64,000 nt of DNA from Sipunculus nudus (GCA_026874595.1 CM049316.1:40370695-40434694), one strand, 5' to 3'. Positions 23,115-35,900 are shown, counted from the stretch's first letter. Numbers and translations are program-made. The notes: generated by a model not told the origin, from the sequence alone.

Positions 23115-25620
23115 CGAATTCTGCATCATCTTGATCTTGTTCTCGATCCTTTTTCTACAACCTGATGTCCGTCCTGCTCCTTGATCCTGACCTTAGTTAT
23201 GCCTCTTAGCTCTCATCTTGATCCTTATCTTGATTCCGTCTCTTGGCCCTCCTCATCCTTCTTTTTGTTCCTGATCTTGATCCTGTTTGTTGTTCCTGAT
23301 CTTTGGCCTGCTTCTTGATCCTGATCTTTATCCTGCTCCTTGATCCTGATCTTTGTTCTTCTCCTTGATCATGTTCTTTATCCTGCTCCTTGATCCTGAT
23401 CGTTGTTCTTCTCCTTGATCCTGATCTTTGGTCTGCTTCTTGATCCTGATCTTTATCCTGCTCCTTGATCCTGATCTTTATCCTGCTCCTTGATCCTGAT
23501 CTTTGTACTTCTCCTTGATCATGTTCTTTATCCTGCTCCTTGATCCTGATCGTAATTCTTCTCCTTGATCCTGATCTTTGGCCTGCTTCTTGATCCTGAT
23601 CTTTATCCTGCTCCTTGATCCTGATCTTTATCCTGCTCCTTGATCCTGATCTTTGTTCTTCTCCTTGATCATGTTCTTTATCCTGCTCCTTGATCCTGAT
23701 CGTTGTTCTTCTCCTTGATCCTGATCTTTGGCCTGCTTCTTGATCCTGATCTTTATCCTGCTCCTTGATCCTGATCGTTGTTCTTCTCCTTGATCCTGAT
23801 CTTTGGCCTGCTTTTTTATCCTGATCTTTATCCTGCTCCTTGATCCTGATCTTTATCCTGCTCCTTGATCCTGATCGTTGTTCTTCTCCTTGATCATGTT
23901 CTTTATCCTGCTCCTTGATCCTGATCGTTGTTCTTCTCCTTGATCCTGATCTTTGGCCTGCTTCTTGATCCTGATCTTTATCCTGCTCCTTGATCCTGAT
24001 CTTTGTTCTTCTCCTTGATCCTGATCTTTATCCTGCTCCTTGATCCTGATCTTTATCCTGCTCCTTGATCCTGATCTTTGTTCTTCTCCTTGATCATGTT
24101 CTTTATCCTGCTCCTTGATCCTGATCATTGTTCTTCTCCTTGATCCTGATCTTTGGCCTGCTTCTTGATCCTGATCTTTATCCTGCTCCTTGATCCTGAT
24201 CGTTGTTCTTCTCCTTGATCCTGATCTTTATCCTGCTCCTTGATCCTGATCGTTGTTCTTCTCCTTGATCCTGATCTTTGGCCTGCTTTTTGATCCTGAT
24301 CTTTATCCTGCTCCTTGATCCTGATCTTTATCCTGCTCCTTGATCCTGATCGTTGTTCTTCTCCTTGATCCTGATCTTTATCCTGCTCCTTGATCCTGAT
24401 CGTTGTTCTTCTCCTTGATCCTGATCTTTGGCCTGCTTTTTGATCCTGATCTTTATCCTGCTCCTTGATCCTGATCTTTATCCTGCTCCTTGATCCTGAT
24501 CGTTGTTCTTCTCCTTGATCATGTTCTTTATCCTGCTCCTTGATCCTGATCGTTGTTCTTCTCCTTGATCCTGATCTTTGGCCTGCTTCTTGATCCTGAT
24601 CTTTATCCTGCTCCTTGATCCTGATCTTTGTTCTTCTCCTTGATCATGTTCTTTATCCTGCTCCTTGATCCTGATCTTTGTTCTTCTCCTTGATCCTGAT
24701 CTTTGGCCTGCTTCTTGATCCTGATCTTTATCCTGCTCCTTGATCCTGATCTTTATCCTGCTCCTTGATCCTGATCGTTGTTCTTCTCCTTGATCCTGAT
24801 CTTTGGCCTGCTTCTTGATCCTGATCTTTATCCTGCTCCTTGATCCTGATCGTTGTTCTTCTCCTTGATCCTGATCTTTGGCCTGCTTCTTGATCCTGAT
24901 CTTTATCCTGCTCCTTGATCCTGATCTTTATCCTGCTCCTTGATCCTGATCTTTGTTCTTCTCCTTGATCATGTTCTTTATCCTGCTTCTTGTTCCTGAT
25001 CTTTGTTCTTCTCCTTGATCCTGATCTTTATCCTGCTTCTTGATCCTGATCTTTATCCTGCTCCTTGATCCTGATCTAAATCCTGCTCCTTGATCCTGAT
25101 CTTTGTTCTTCTCCTTGATCCTGGTCTTTATCCTGCTCCTTGATCCTGATCTTTATCCTGCTCCTTGATCCTGATCTTTGTTTTTCTCCTTGATCCTGAT
25201 CTTTGGCCTGCTTCTTGATCCTGATCTTTATCCTGCTCCTTGATCCTGATCTTTATCCTGCTCCTTGATCCTGATCGTTGTTCTTCTCCTTGATCCTGAT
25301 CTTTGGCCTGCTCCTTGATCCTGATCTTTATCCTGCTCCTTGATCCTGATCTTTGTTCTTCTCCTTGATCATGTTCTTTATCCTGCTTCTTGTTCCTGAT
25401 CTTTGTTCTTCTCCTTGATCCTGATCTTTATCCTGCTTCTTGATCCTGATCTTTATCCTGCTCCTTGACCCTGATCTTATTCCTGCTCCTTGATCCTGAT
25501 CTTTGTTCTTCTCCTTGATCCTGGTCTTTATCCTGTTTCTTGTTCCTGATCTTTATCCTGCTTCTTGTTCCTGATTTTGGTCCTAATGTTCATCCTGCTT
25601 TTTTTCCTGATCCTCATAAT
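23115..25620. repeat. 25-bp pyrimidine-rich satellite with doubled GATC
   Basis: The core unit is 'ctccttgatcctgatcttta' followed by 'tcctg'. About 90 units are present, in variants ending '(g/t)ttgttctt', 'tttggcctg' or 'tttatcctg', arranged in recurrent multi-unit patterns. Each unit normally has two GATC sites 8 bp apart. The plus strand is strongly pyrimidine-rich. The left flank to about 23300 is degenerate. Minus-strand frames encode short DQ/KE/RS-rich repeats but are broken by stops, so coding is unlikely. Confidence 0.95.
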
Positions 25621-25639
25621 TCTTCTTCTTCAGCAGGTA

Positions 25640-26690
25640 AGGAATCAAGTATGATGATAGTGGGCCGCTTGTGAAACAGCTGAGGGAACAGGGATGATGG
25701 CAGTGGGCCGCTTGTGTAACAGCTGGAGGAACAGGGATGATGTGGTGTTGTCCGCTTGTGTAACAGCTGAGGGAATGAGGATGATGGTAGCGGGCCGCTA
25801 GTGTTATAACTGAAGGAATAGTGATGATAGCAGTCGGCCGATTATGTTACAGCTGAAGGAACAAGGATGATAGTAGCGGGCGGCTTGTGTTACAGCTGAT
25901 GGATCAAGGATGATGGTCGTGGGCCGCTTCTGTTACAGCTGAAGGAAGAAGGATGATAGTAGTGGGCCGCTTCTGCTACAGCTGAAGAAACAAAGGTGAT
26001 GTCATTGGGCCGCATCTGTTACAGCTGAAGGAAGAAGGATGATGGTAGTGGGCCGCTTCTGTTACAACTATTGTTGGGACAATAATAGGCCCCTGCCTTT
26101 GATTGTTCACCCGGCACGGTACGTCACCCAGAATCACACCCTTTTACCAAACACCTGCTTAAACTTGGTGGCCCGTGGTACAGTTTACATACGGTTACAC
26201 CGCTACGTCACCAATATTGCGCCGCAATGTAGTTCCCCGGGTTCTAGAAAAGTTTCAAAAGTTATCATGACAATGATATCCTTTATGACCGTTATATTAG
26301 ATAAATATTGCCAATGCATGCTACATGATAGCTCCAAGACTTCATTATTGAAATTTACAATTCCTAGGCGCAATTGCTCGATTTAGCCGTAAAAGCTAGC
26401 GTGCTGTGGGAATGAATGTGTGCATTGGATCTATCCTTGAACTTCATAGAGAGATCTAATGTGTAGAGAATTAGAACAAGGATGATGGCAGGGGGCGTGT
26501 GTTACAGCAAGGGACAAGGGTGATGGTAGTGGGCCTTCTGTGTTACGGCTGAAGGAGCAGGGATTATGGTTGTGGGCCGCTTGTGTTACGGGTTAAGGAA
26601 CAAGGATGATGTTAGTGGGCCACTTGTATCACAACTGAAGGTGCAAGGATGATGCTAATCACTCATTTATGTTACAGATTGGAGAAGATG
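25640..26690. repeat. About 43-bp satellite (ggatgatggtagtgggccgc) with a unique interruption
   Basis: Units read about 'ggatgatggtagtgggccgc', 'ttctgttacagctgaaggaa', then 'gaa'. They run from about 25650 to 26065 and resume near 26475-26690. The gap is non-repetitive sequence with a 115-codon open frame that starts inside a repeat unit and resembles no family I know. Most units carry CAGCTG. The array abuts the preceding 25-bp satellite. Confidence 0.9.
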
Positions 26691-27001
26691 GCAACTGTTT
26701 TTAAAGGGATGAGTCCACTGCGACCTGCCTGGTCCGACATTATAGAGGCACAATCATTGTAGGTTAACACGGCCACAAACTTCTTGCGTACGACACATGC
26801 ATAATTTATGTGATAGTGCTACACACACACATACACACATACATATTCATTACGTGACGTAATTTCCCTCTATCATAACACAGGCTCACCATACACAACA
26901 CTAACGTCTTGCCATTTACACTGACAAACAGTCACCGGTCAGTTAAAATATTCAGCTGGGATTCTTATGCATAAATTGCTCTCCCCAACCACACCCACAC
27001 T

Positions 27002-27002
<1 letters not shown>

Positions 27003-27061
<59 letters not shown>
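27003..27061. repeat. (AG)n microsatellite
   Basis: About 28 AG dinucleotides. Confidence 0.97.
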
Positions 27062-27065
<4 letters not shown>

Positions 27066-27161
27066 GGTAAGTCCCCATGCACCTCCTGTTATATCGGCTA
27101 CCTCCAGTTCCTTATGTAACGTACGTACCTTTTATTTCTTCATAATTTTGCAAATAAGACC

Positions 27162-27218
27162 ATATGTGTGTGTGTGTGGGTGTGTGTGTGGGTGTGTGTG
27201 TGTGTGTGTGTGTGTGTA
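27162..27218. repeat. (GT)n microsatellite, interrupted
   Basis: GT dinucleotides with two GGGT interruptions. Confidence 0.95.
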
Positions 27219-30129
27219 AGAACGTCGCAAAAATATCCATTTAGTCACGACCATTCCGGGCGTAGTTCTTCTGTCAGGAGGTAGGCCGTATCAGGGGAGT
27301 GTGAGCACACATCCATGAACACATACACTGTTCGTAAGAAAAGGGGATTCCTGGCCATTTACCATTTATAATACCATTTACAATCTAGCACTTTTGATTA
27401 ATGTGAAGACGTCACGCTACTAACCTTCCTCGCCAGGCACTAGCACACCCACACTCCCACACAGGTTAAAAGTGAGAGAGCTTGCCTGTTTCGTCCCACC
27501 AGTTTTACCAAGGAATGAAATTTGATCACGTGCCGAAGGAACATTTTGTTTCAGACATCTTGCTTTCATATAGAAAAGAATAATGTAACAATATTTTCAC
27601 AAATAACAACATATATATTTCAATACCATACATTTACTGTACAAATTCTATCTGGTACATGATAAGATCTTATAACGAGGTATTTTTTGCTTTATAAATG
27701 TCCATAGAACACATTTTGTATACAATGCCCTTCTCTTCTCCTATTATGCATATCAAGAAATCTAAACCTGACAACAATCGGAATGTAAATGACGTCATCA
27801 TCAAGCTTTTGTACATAATAGTTGTGACAGAAATGGTTACTGAAGCTGGAATAACAAAGGTTTCTATAATGGCCGAATGCGAACAAAATATTTTACTGTT
27901 ACCGACATGGCAACAGGCGTCATATGCTGTACAAATATTAAGGGACTAGGTGGGATATAGGAGGGATAGATGGGTTGATAATTTTATTGAAAGAAAAAGG
28001 TCGGTGGATTTTGCAATGTAACAAGGCAATATACTTCAGCTCTAATAATGGTACGTATGAACAACACAAAATTGAATTAGGGTATATAATACATCTACAA
28101 TAATCTGACGGGATCTAGCGCTAGCCCCATTTGCAATATGACCTAAGACTTGGTGCCGTTTTCGCGAAAAATAAATGATCTAATGATCTAAAAATATATA
28201 AGCACCGATTCCGAAGAACAATTATTTTTGGTGCGGCCTTGTTCTCCCCTGCAGAATCCAACAGGTCATCACTAGCATGTCCCCATGACAACGACACCAT
28301 GAAGGCCAATTAACGTGCCCTTCTTTATTATTGCTTCACTATACGTGCAGCTATAGTAATTAATTAATTTTACATTTGAATAATAAAAGTTAATTTAGAC
28401 ATAAAATCATTTTATTAAGACGGGAAGATGGGTTCCATTATGATAGTCTTAGCATCTGTTGGCCTGGTACAAGAAATATTATTGCTTCACTAGACATATG
28501 TTTAATGGCAGTTACTTAATTATGCCACGGCACACTGAGGGACGAAATATTATATATATATATATATATCAACCGTATAGCATATGTATTTCTATGTATA
28601 TGCAGTTCAATTCTGACAAAGTGCAAACGGGAAAACTTTCATAGATTTCTACATTTAGATACATAATCATATTTAAGCATTTTGATATTTACCTAATTCC
28701 CTTAAATGAGGCCAGCGGTGAAAATTTGAAAGAACACTCAGGTCAATTTGTTACACGGTTACCTGTTTAGGGTAGTTTGTTGCAGTTTTTTTTATACCCC
28801 TAAAATAAAGAACTGCTTAACTAATTAACATCATATATACATGTCGTGATTCTAAAATGTTATTGGTCTCCGCTGTTCGCGGAGATACATACTTTAACAC
28901 CCCCTAAAATTTTACATGGTTAAAAATTACCAGTTTCAACCGAGAAGTGAAAAGTCACATAATTTTCAACGTCATGCATGACTGACTTACAAAATTTTGT
29001 CATGAAAAATAACCTTAACTCATGATGATATATCTATCAATTATAACTTTACACAGTGTCCTTTGTGAAATTATCATTTTTATGGGAACTTTGACCTTGA
29101 AAATCATGGGAAGGTACATACCGGAAGAATGTACCTGAAACTTGAGATAAGAAAGCACGGTAATAAAAGATGCTGAGAGAAAAAAGCATTTCCATCTGAT
29201 AAAGAGGACAAGATAAGCAAAAGAAGTATTGCCCCAAGGGATCGATGGAAATGGAGCTTTCTTTTAAGTTTCAGCACGAATTAATTCAATATTGAAGGTG
29301 GTTGCAACATTCTTGGATAAGAATTCTTAAGCTATTCTGTAAAGATGCTATCCAAAACTTGCGATCTTCTGTAAAAAAAGGTAAGAAATAGGTTCAGCAA
29401 AAGGTTACACGTGTCTCAGTAAAAAAGTCCCATATAAACCTGAAAAAGATTAAAAAGTTGTACACAATATACCGATTAATACTGTTATTGGAGGGTATCG
29501 GCATAATATCTTCCTTTTTAAAGTTATACTTTGCTTATAAATTTAATGTAATACACAATGGCTTTTATTAATTTTTTTTAGAAAAGTGGAGGAGTAAATG
29601 TATTACACTCTTTGCATGAATAAAGTTTAAACATCGGTATTAGAATTGCAAACTGCCCATATCTCAAAAGACTATAGTCATAGACAATATATACTGCGTT
29701 CCAATATGTATAAATTCCCACTTTGTAAATCTGATATTGGAATGATTATAGAAACAAACTACTTAGTTTAAAATACGGTTATTTTAGAATCGATAAATTA
29801 ATTAAACATCAAAAACTGGTATTTTTCATGTGCAATCCTCTATTTACACTTGTGCGTTAATACATGCACCATTTACTTTAATACGAATGGCAAGTATACG
29901 TGTCCATGTGGCACCATTATAAGTCCTACAACATGGAGTATTTTCATATAATAACCTTGTCATGTAATGCTAACGTTTAGATCGACACTGTCTCTACATT
30001 GCCTCTTTTAATAAGCCTGATGTACATTAAATATGTTAAGCTCTTTGCCGCACCTATGCACATGCATGGAGCAAAAATTGTCACAGGATTACATATCCAG
30101 TGCTGTTTGCACGTAACAATTGACATAAT
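27219..30129. other. Unique intergenic stretch, no gene recognised
   Basis: It is AT-rich. A short (AT)n tract lies near 28549-28569. Open frames under 85 codons show no exon-like boundaries. Confidence 0.5.
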
Positions 30130-30464
30130 CTGGAATGTAGTTTCACCTTAAATGGAATGTTGACGAAAATAATAGAGCAAATAAATCATATGTCAAATAG
30201 TGGTGCAAAAGCTCTGGAATGTAGTTTCACCTAAAATGGAATGTTAACGAAAATAATAGAGCAAATAAATCATATGTAAAATAGTGGTGCAGAAGCTCTG
30301 GAATGTAGTTTCACCTTAAATGGAATGTTGACGAAAATAATAAAGCAAATAAATCTTATGTCAAATAGTGATGCAGAAGCTCTGGAATGTAGTGTCACCT
30401 TAAATGGAATGTTGACGAAAATAATAAAGCAAATAAATCATATGTCAAATAGTGATGCAGAAGC
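30130..30464. repeat. 84-bp tandem repeat, four copies
   Basis: Copies start at 30130, 30214, 30298 and 30382 with 'ctggaatgtagtttcacctt' (third-position variants aside) and run through 'gacgaaaataata' and 'atgtcaaatagtg'. Copies differ by a few substitutions only. The array lies just downstream of the poly(A) signal of the minus-strand gene. Confidence 0.96.
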
Positions 30465-30536
30465 CTACGTTGGCATGACAACATAATATATATAGCTGAC
30501 TTTATGTAACCTGTCTGCTTCCGTTCCTAACACACG

Positions 30537-30542
30537 TTTATT
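30537..30542 (-). terminator. Poly(A) signal AATAAA of the secreted coiled-coil gene
   Basis: TTTATT on the plus strand is AATAAA on the minus strand, in 'gttcaataaacgtgtgtt'. It is the first canonical signal I find after the stop at 30991, giving a 3' UTR of about 470 bases. The cleavage site would be near 30510-30525. Confidence 0.5.
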
Positions 30543-30990
30543 GAACAGGAACGCTCACGTTGTAAGAATACTGTATATAAACCAATAGTGGGAACTGTGT
30601 AGTGAAAGTCTTTTAAAATGACACAGTTGAATACCAGCTAACTACATACATATCCAACAAGTACAAAACTAGCATGTATACAAGTCTAGATTTAGAGACA
30701 TCAGTCATTGAATATTTTTTTGTCTATGGAATGCATGTCCGTACACCTAAATGTACTCGCACAGGCGAACGGCTGGCCCAAATGTAGGGAAAAAAATCAC
30801 CCAGCGCTTGACGCTTACTCGGTGCATAAGAATAATGTCCAGGATGCAACTATATATGTGTACCCTAAGTCTTTTATGTATTGTTATCAGTACACACACA
30901 TCTATAATTGTGGCCTTTACAAGGCCATCCTGTGCAAACGGGACAACAATGGACGAATTTCTTCCAGAATCCTCAGATAAGTCCTTGTTC

Positions 30991-31173
30991 TCATCTTGCA
31001 TGAACTTGGCAACAGACGAAGTAGATTGCCTTGTTTTTTCCGTGTCGACCCCAGGTCATTCTCCATGACGACAGGTATTCACCATGGTGACACCTGATGT
31101 CAAAGTTGTCCAAGTACTCCAGTGTTTTTCCCACTGTTTCATGGTAGTTGGTCCTGAGTGTTCGACACGACCT
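30991..31173 (-). CDS. Terminal coding exon of secreted coiled-coil protein (Cys-containing C-terminus)
   Basis: On the minus strand the acceptor 'tttattattatttcag' is followed by AGG TCG TGT in phase 0, 60 codons and TGA. The exon encodes Cys at its residues 3, 28, 54 and 55 and the motif FDIRCHHGEYLSSWR, ending with YFVCCQVHAR. The F-D-x-x-C-x-x-G-x-x-L spacing and the aromatic-x-x-C end recall the disulfide loops of dermatopontin-type extracellular proteins. That comparison is from memory and weak. GC content is above the surroundings. The phase matches the donor of exon 52346, and the next acceptable upstream exon is 21 kb away, so further exons may be missing. Assignment to the same gene rests on strand, phase and secretory logic. 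Confidence 0.65.
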   Translation of the reverse strand, partial: RSCRTLRTNYHETVGKTLEYLDNFDIRCHHGEYLSSWRMTWGRHGKNKAIYFVCCQVHAR

Positions 31174-31222
31174 CTGAAATAATAATAAAAACAATTATTT
31201 TTTTCTGACTAAACAGCCAATA

Positions 31223-31514
31223 TACTGTAGTTGCCTTTTGTTCGCGAGGATTTAAAATTCGCTGTGTTCGCGAAAGAGAAATTACCACGAAAATAAATCC
31301 TTCCTGAATGAGGCGGGTCGAAGGGCGAAGAATAATAGTATAAATAACAAAAAGACCTTGGATGTCTCACGGTAATCAAGGATTGAAATTATAAATGATA
31401 ATATACTGTGTTTAATTGTGTGGTGGGACCGCGAAAATGGAACCCTCGCAAAACCTTAAAAATTCAGGGGTTTCCCGAAATTTCATTCCCGCGAATATGA
31501 AGCAAACCACAGTA
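31223..31514. mobile_element. MITE with TACTGTGGTT termini, copy 2 (compact)
   Basis: The left end 'tactgtagttgccttttgtt' and right end 'gaagcaaaccacagta' are inverse, flanked on both sides by TA (31221-31222 and 31515-31516), as expected of a TA-targeting element. Internal 'ttcgcgaggatt', 'aaattaccacgaaaataaa' and 'ggaaccctcgcaaaacc' match copy 1 at 3171-3701, without its minisatellite. It lies about 50 bases upstream of the terminal exon's acceptor, inside intron 2. Confidence 0.87.
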
Positions 31515-31624
31515 TACAGACTTCATTTTGTATTTTTATATTTTTAAAAGGATAGGTACATGGCCTCCTGATGGCAAGGCCTGCTGAATGTGGATGAAGG
31601 AACCATATGAAAAGAAAGGTTTGT

Positions 31625-31985
31625 TATTATTATTGTATTTATCCGAGGCGGTTAGATTTATCACGGTCGGCCCCAACCCAGGGTGAGCGCTCTGCAGGCT
31701 TAATGGGACGGTTCGTGCTTTACTCACAAACGAGTGCGCCTTTCGGGGTTCCTCGTTGGTAATACCCAGTAATGAGGACGATTACACACCCAGAGCCCGC
31801 AGGTGCAGTTGTCTCCGGGCTTAGTTTACATCAGGATATAAAATGAGAGGAAGCGTGTGATACTCCCCTGTCAAGTAGTCCGAAACCGAAATGGAATTCT
31901 GCAGATGTACATATACTTAGTTAAGCCAGCATAAAAAATGAGGCGGTTACCTCCAACAATATATTTATATGAAAAAAGTTTTTAT
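31625..31985 (-). mobile_element. Unnamed dispersed repeat, copy on - strand
   Basis: This is the reverse-complement match to 10755-10960 over about 200 bases. It extends further on its far side with 'acgaggaaccccgaaaggcg' and 'cctgcagagcgctcaccctg' (minus-strand reading). The non-matching part may show the longer element from which the first copy is truncated. It is non-coding. Confidence 0.68.
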
Positions 31986-32457
31986 TAAGAATCTCAGGTT
32001 TCCTGCGCACCGGACTCGGGGATAACACGAAACCTGTAGTTAAAACATTAAAGCGAATCTCCCCAAGGGGATAGTAATTATATTTCCCAGTGCTTAATGT
32101 TCCTCAATACCTTTGTTCCCCAGTGCCTATATCACCAATCTCTGCACAGAAGGACACTATTGCATAGGGGTTGTAGGTAGAGAAAGAAGATAAATTTTGT
32201 ATAGAAAACACAATAAAATGGGTCTTGTATGATCCCTGCCAATATCACATAAATATAAAGCGACATTTCACATGGATGAATATGAAGTGTTATGGAAGTA
32301 GAGACTGTCATGATTGTTCCACGAAATTCATGGAATAGTTAAAATTTGACATTTTCTAAAAAAAATGTATTTTCACCCTCAATAGTCCAAAACTAAACAC
32401 TTATTGCTAGTGTTCATGAATATATTCTATCTTCAGCTCTTAAGTGAATGACCTCCA

Positions 32458-32640
32458 CATGTGGGGCTCAAGGGGGTTCGTTTTGCATCACAAAACAAGC
32501 AAAACCTAGATACCGGGGTTCATGGGGCTATTCCCCACTCTGAGGTTTTATCGAAAAGCCTATTGGGCTTTATCCGGAATCGAACCCGGGACCATCAGCT
32601 CCGTAGCACGCTCAACAGAGAAAGTATTATCCCTCGAGTG
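32458..32640 (-). mobile_element. tRNA-derived SINE, minus strand
   Basis: On the minus strand, 'gttgagcgtgctacggagct' precedes 'cccgggttcgattccgg', a textbook B box (complement of about 32577-32590). The spacing fits a tRNA head. The body continues to about 32458. The head resembles a tRNA but lacks a pairable acceptor stem by eye, so it is not a functional tRNA gene. Confidence 0.6.
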
Positions 32641-32775
32641 TATAAGTACAAAAATACTGCATTTTTATGTACATATAAATACTAATAATTAATCATCATT
32701 ATTACTGTAATAATTATAATTATAAGGATTGTAATAATACCTAATTGATCCATTAATTTTTAGTCAATCATACGT

Positions 32776-32985
32776 CAAAAATCGAATTAAGCAAGAAATA
32801 ACCGATCAGTGTCTATTATTTTTTTAAAATTTACATTCATTTCCTACTTTTAATCTCTAGCTCCCCGATATTCATGTTGGTGATATTCAAAAATCGAATT
32901 AGGCAAGAAATAACCGATCAGTTTCAATTATTTTTTTTAATATCACATTCATTTTCATACTTTTTATTTCCAGCTCTTACCTCAG
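32776..32985. repeat. 112-bp tandem duplication
   Basis: 'caaaaatcgaatta(a/g)gcaag' followed by 'aaataaccgatcagt', a T-run and a 'ccagctc'-type end occurs at 32776 and again at 32888. Confidence 0.88.
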
Positions 32986-35900
32986 GACAGATAAATACTA
33001 TAAATGACTGCCTCTACCCTCTTGCATAAGATGGAATGTCATTCCTCAATGTCCTGTATTAACACAATTATAAATCTTATTTTCAATTCTTGAAATATAA
33101 TATAATGTACCTCTCGGACTTAATATTATTCTGATTGTATGCAATAATCGAATCGAGAATCTAACGACATTAATCGATAATTGAATTGAATCGAAGATAC
33201 TTCACAGGTCTAAAGATTACCGCTCTCTGTCCGAAAGTGTTAAAGCTTTCTTAAGCATAGCCGGTGACCAACAGGTGTGAGCGTAATCTTGGTGCTATTT
33301 TCAAGTTTATCATGAACAAATAACATTTGCCAAGGGTACATTTAACCGTCATTACTGTTGTACATGACGGAAGTACAAGATTGCTAACATACAGAAACAA
33401 CCGGAACAAGAATATTCATCAATATTTAGCGTCTAACATTTGCCGGGAGAAGAATCTTGTGCTTTCAAAAATGAGGGTCTTTCAAATGTTTAACTATGAT
33501 GAAGTTGATTTGCCCTCTTTGCAACTTTTATGTGCTGTAAAATATCAGAGTTATAGGTACTTCTCTCAATTCAAAACTTAACAATTATTCAATCTTGCAT
33601 CTGTTGGAAAGATTTTAAACGTGGAAGAACTTAATTAGTAGCAGTAACAAATATTAGCAATTAGCACGGATTATTCTGATATAAAAGTTGTGAGAAATAC
33701 GCAGATCTCACACTAAAACTGCTTAGGAAATAATACCTTACTTCAGTCATTAAGTGAAAAATAATCCATGTTGTTTTGTATATACAAACGCGCATGTAAA
33801 AAAAACCGCGCTTAAAAAATAAGAAAATTGAAATTGGTAACAGCTTTATGTGAGAGCATTTCATATGGCTTCTGCAGAAATATATGAAAAGTATATAAGA
33901 ACAATTAATCTTTTGTAAAAGGATTAAATTGACCACATTCTGTAAAGCAAAATGGCCATGTGAGATTTAATATATGCGTCCATGAGAATAACACATGAAA
34001 GCCCAAGGAGACAATGCCACGTCCAGGGGCCTGTGAGTATATGTCACGATGCCACGAGATCAACCAATCACGAACAATCTTCAAGGGCACAGTTTTTGGT
34101 AGCCGGGGTTCGCTGAGTGACTCACACACCACGACGTCATTGGGAGGCTTGGCACAGGTCCAAATTTGCCTTCCAAGTTCCCCATAAAGAACATAGAATT
34201 TCAACATGTCTAGGGTATATATTGGATCGGATCGACTTCTCTATCTAGTCCTATATATCACAAACGTGGGTTCAGGCAGTACAGTGCTTGTTAGACAAGA
34301 GAACAAGACATGCTCTATAGATATACATAAACGTGTGAATGCGTAATTTACTCTGGTTCAAATCCTTTATTTCTTTAAAAGTAACATGATGAAAAGAACA
34401 ATGGACATGATAAGAGTGCGTTAAAGGGCATTTTTATTTCCACAGATTAGCAATGTGTCTCGAAATGTTGCAATTAACTGGGTTAAATTTATAAAAGTTA
34501 ACTGAATTCATTAACACATTTTCAGCAAAAAGATTCAAATATATCAACACATTTTCAGCACAAATATTCAGAAACAAATTTCACGTGAATAGTATACTTA
34601 AAGTGTTACGCGACTTAGTAAGAGATCAGATGATCTTTAAATTATCTCGCCTTTTCCTTAAAGAGTGCGCTGAACAGTGATTAATTCGATATTTGGTCAA
34701 AACAGGAGAAATGTGTTAATACCAGAAATGGTGTGAACAGCATTTAAATTAATTTTCCGGAATCCGATTAGTTGTTTTAATTTCTCAGCGTGGAAAAAAG
34801 CAGTTCATGTGAATAAGTGGAACCGTGAAAAATCCCGCAGTGAGTAGGTCAGTCTCCGATTGTTGAGCGGGACTTGAAAGGCTGAAGGCAAGAAGTGAAA
34901 CGATTGGCTTTTTACATGGCCCCTGCGATGTCTCGAGCCGAGACGCCTGACGGAGTTTTCTGATAATTACAGGGGCCTCCAAATGGCGTCAAGGGTGTCC
35001 CCTGAGGACGGTGGCAGGAGATACGTGGTGCCAAGGGCTGCCTCCCCGCTCCAAGAAGAAGAATGAAAACACTCGGGTCTAGTTCATCCGGTACACACAC
35101 ATCACTTACTCTAACTACTCTAACAAACCTAATTACAGCTGGATGCATTGAGAAAAATTAAATGTTTCTTTGATGAATTTAGTGTAGGAATTTAGGATTG
35201 CTGTTTAGGCATTCTGCTCCATAAATCTCCGCGGGTCGTCCTCTCTTTGCTCTTTGAAATTCCATCTCAGTGTTGGAGATAAGTTTAAATGCAATTGTGT
35301 CGATGCTTTATTGAGGCCTAACTGCGCTATATATTTAAAGCTGACTGGTATTTACCTATTTATAGAAAATTCCAAGAAAAGTATCTTCACTGGAAAGACA
35401 AATGTAAAATATGAAGATCAAAGCACGAAGCATTTTCTTTTTAACAACCTGAACAAACGTCTGATTATTACTGTATTTTTACTTCGTCACCAAAGCATTT
35501 TAAAATTTAATGTTTTGCTTTTGCATTCTTTAAAAAATATATGTAAACATGTACAAATTTTGATACTTCAATATTATGTTCATTACCAATTTAAACCAGT
35601 CTGATAAACAATAACGAACTACACTTATGTGTTGTCACATGGTTTACTTCAGCAAAAAAAAAAAACTATCCGAAACGTTTGAATCAAACAAACAAAACTA
35701 CAAATAGCAAAAAATAACTTAACAACTGCGAGTCTCTAGAAGTTTCCTTATTGATAATTGCGGCAATCTGATTATAATTTAAAATATGCCGCCTTGTCAC
35801 ATACCAAACTCTTTCAGATGTACGTGTATTCTTATGTATGTGTTAATGTCCTTAAAGTCCTTATCATACAATTACCATTTATTAATAAAGTATTAATTTT

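Noticed and set aside
23853-24128. Minus-strand frame encoding DQDQ/RSGSRSRIK repeats
   Set aside because: It is a by-product of the 25-bp satellite. Other parts of the same array are broken by stops, so there is no selection for an open frame.
32577-32620. Functional tRNA gene
   Set aside because: A and B boxes are present, but no pairable acceptor stem or clean anticodon arm is visible. It is a better fit as a SINE head.
32986-33075. Minus-strand mini-exon between 'taatacag' and 'gaggtaaga'
   Set aside because: All three phases contain stop codons.
33905-34207. Minus-strand 100-codon frame in GC-richer sequence
   Set aside because: The only acceptor-donor pair found gives an exon whose length does not fit the phase-0 gene model, and the product resembles nothing.
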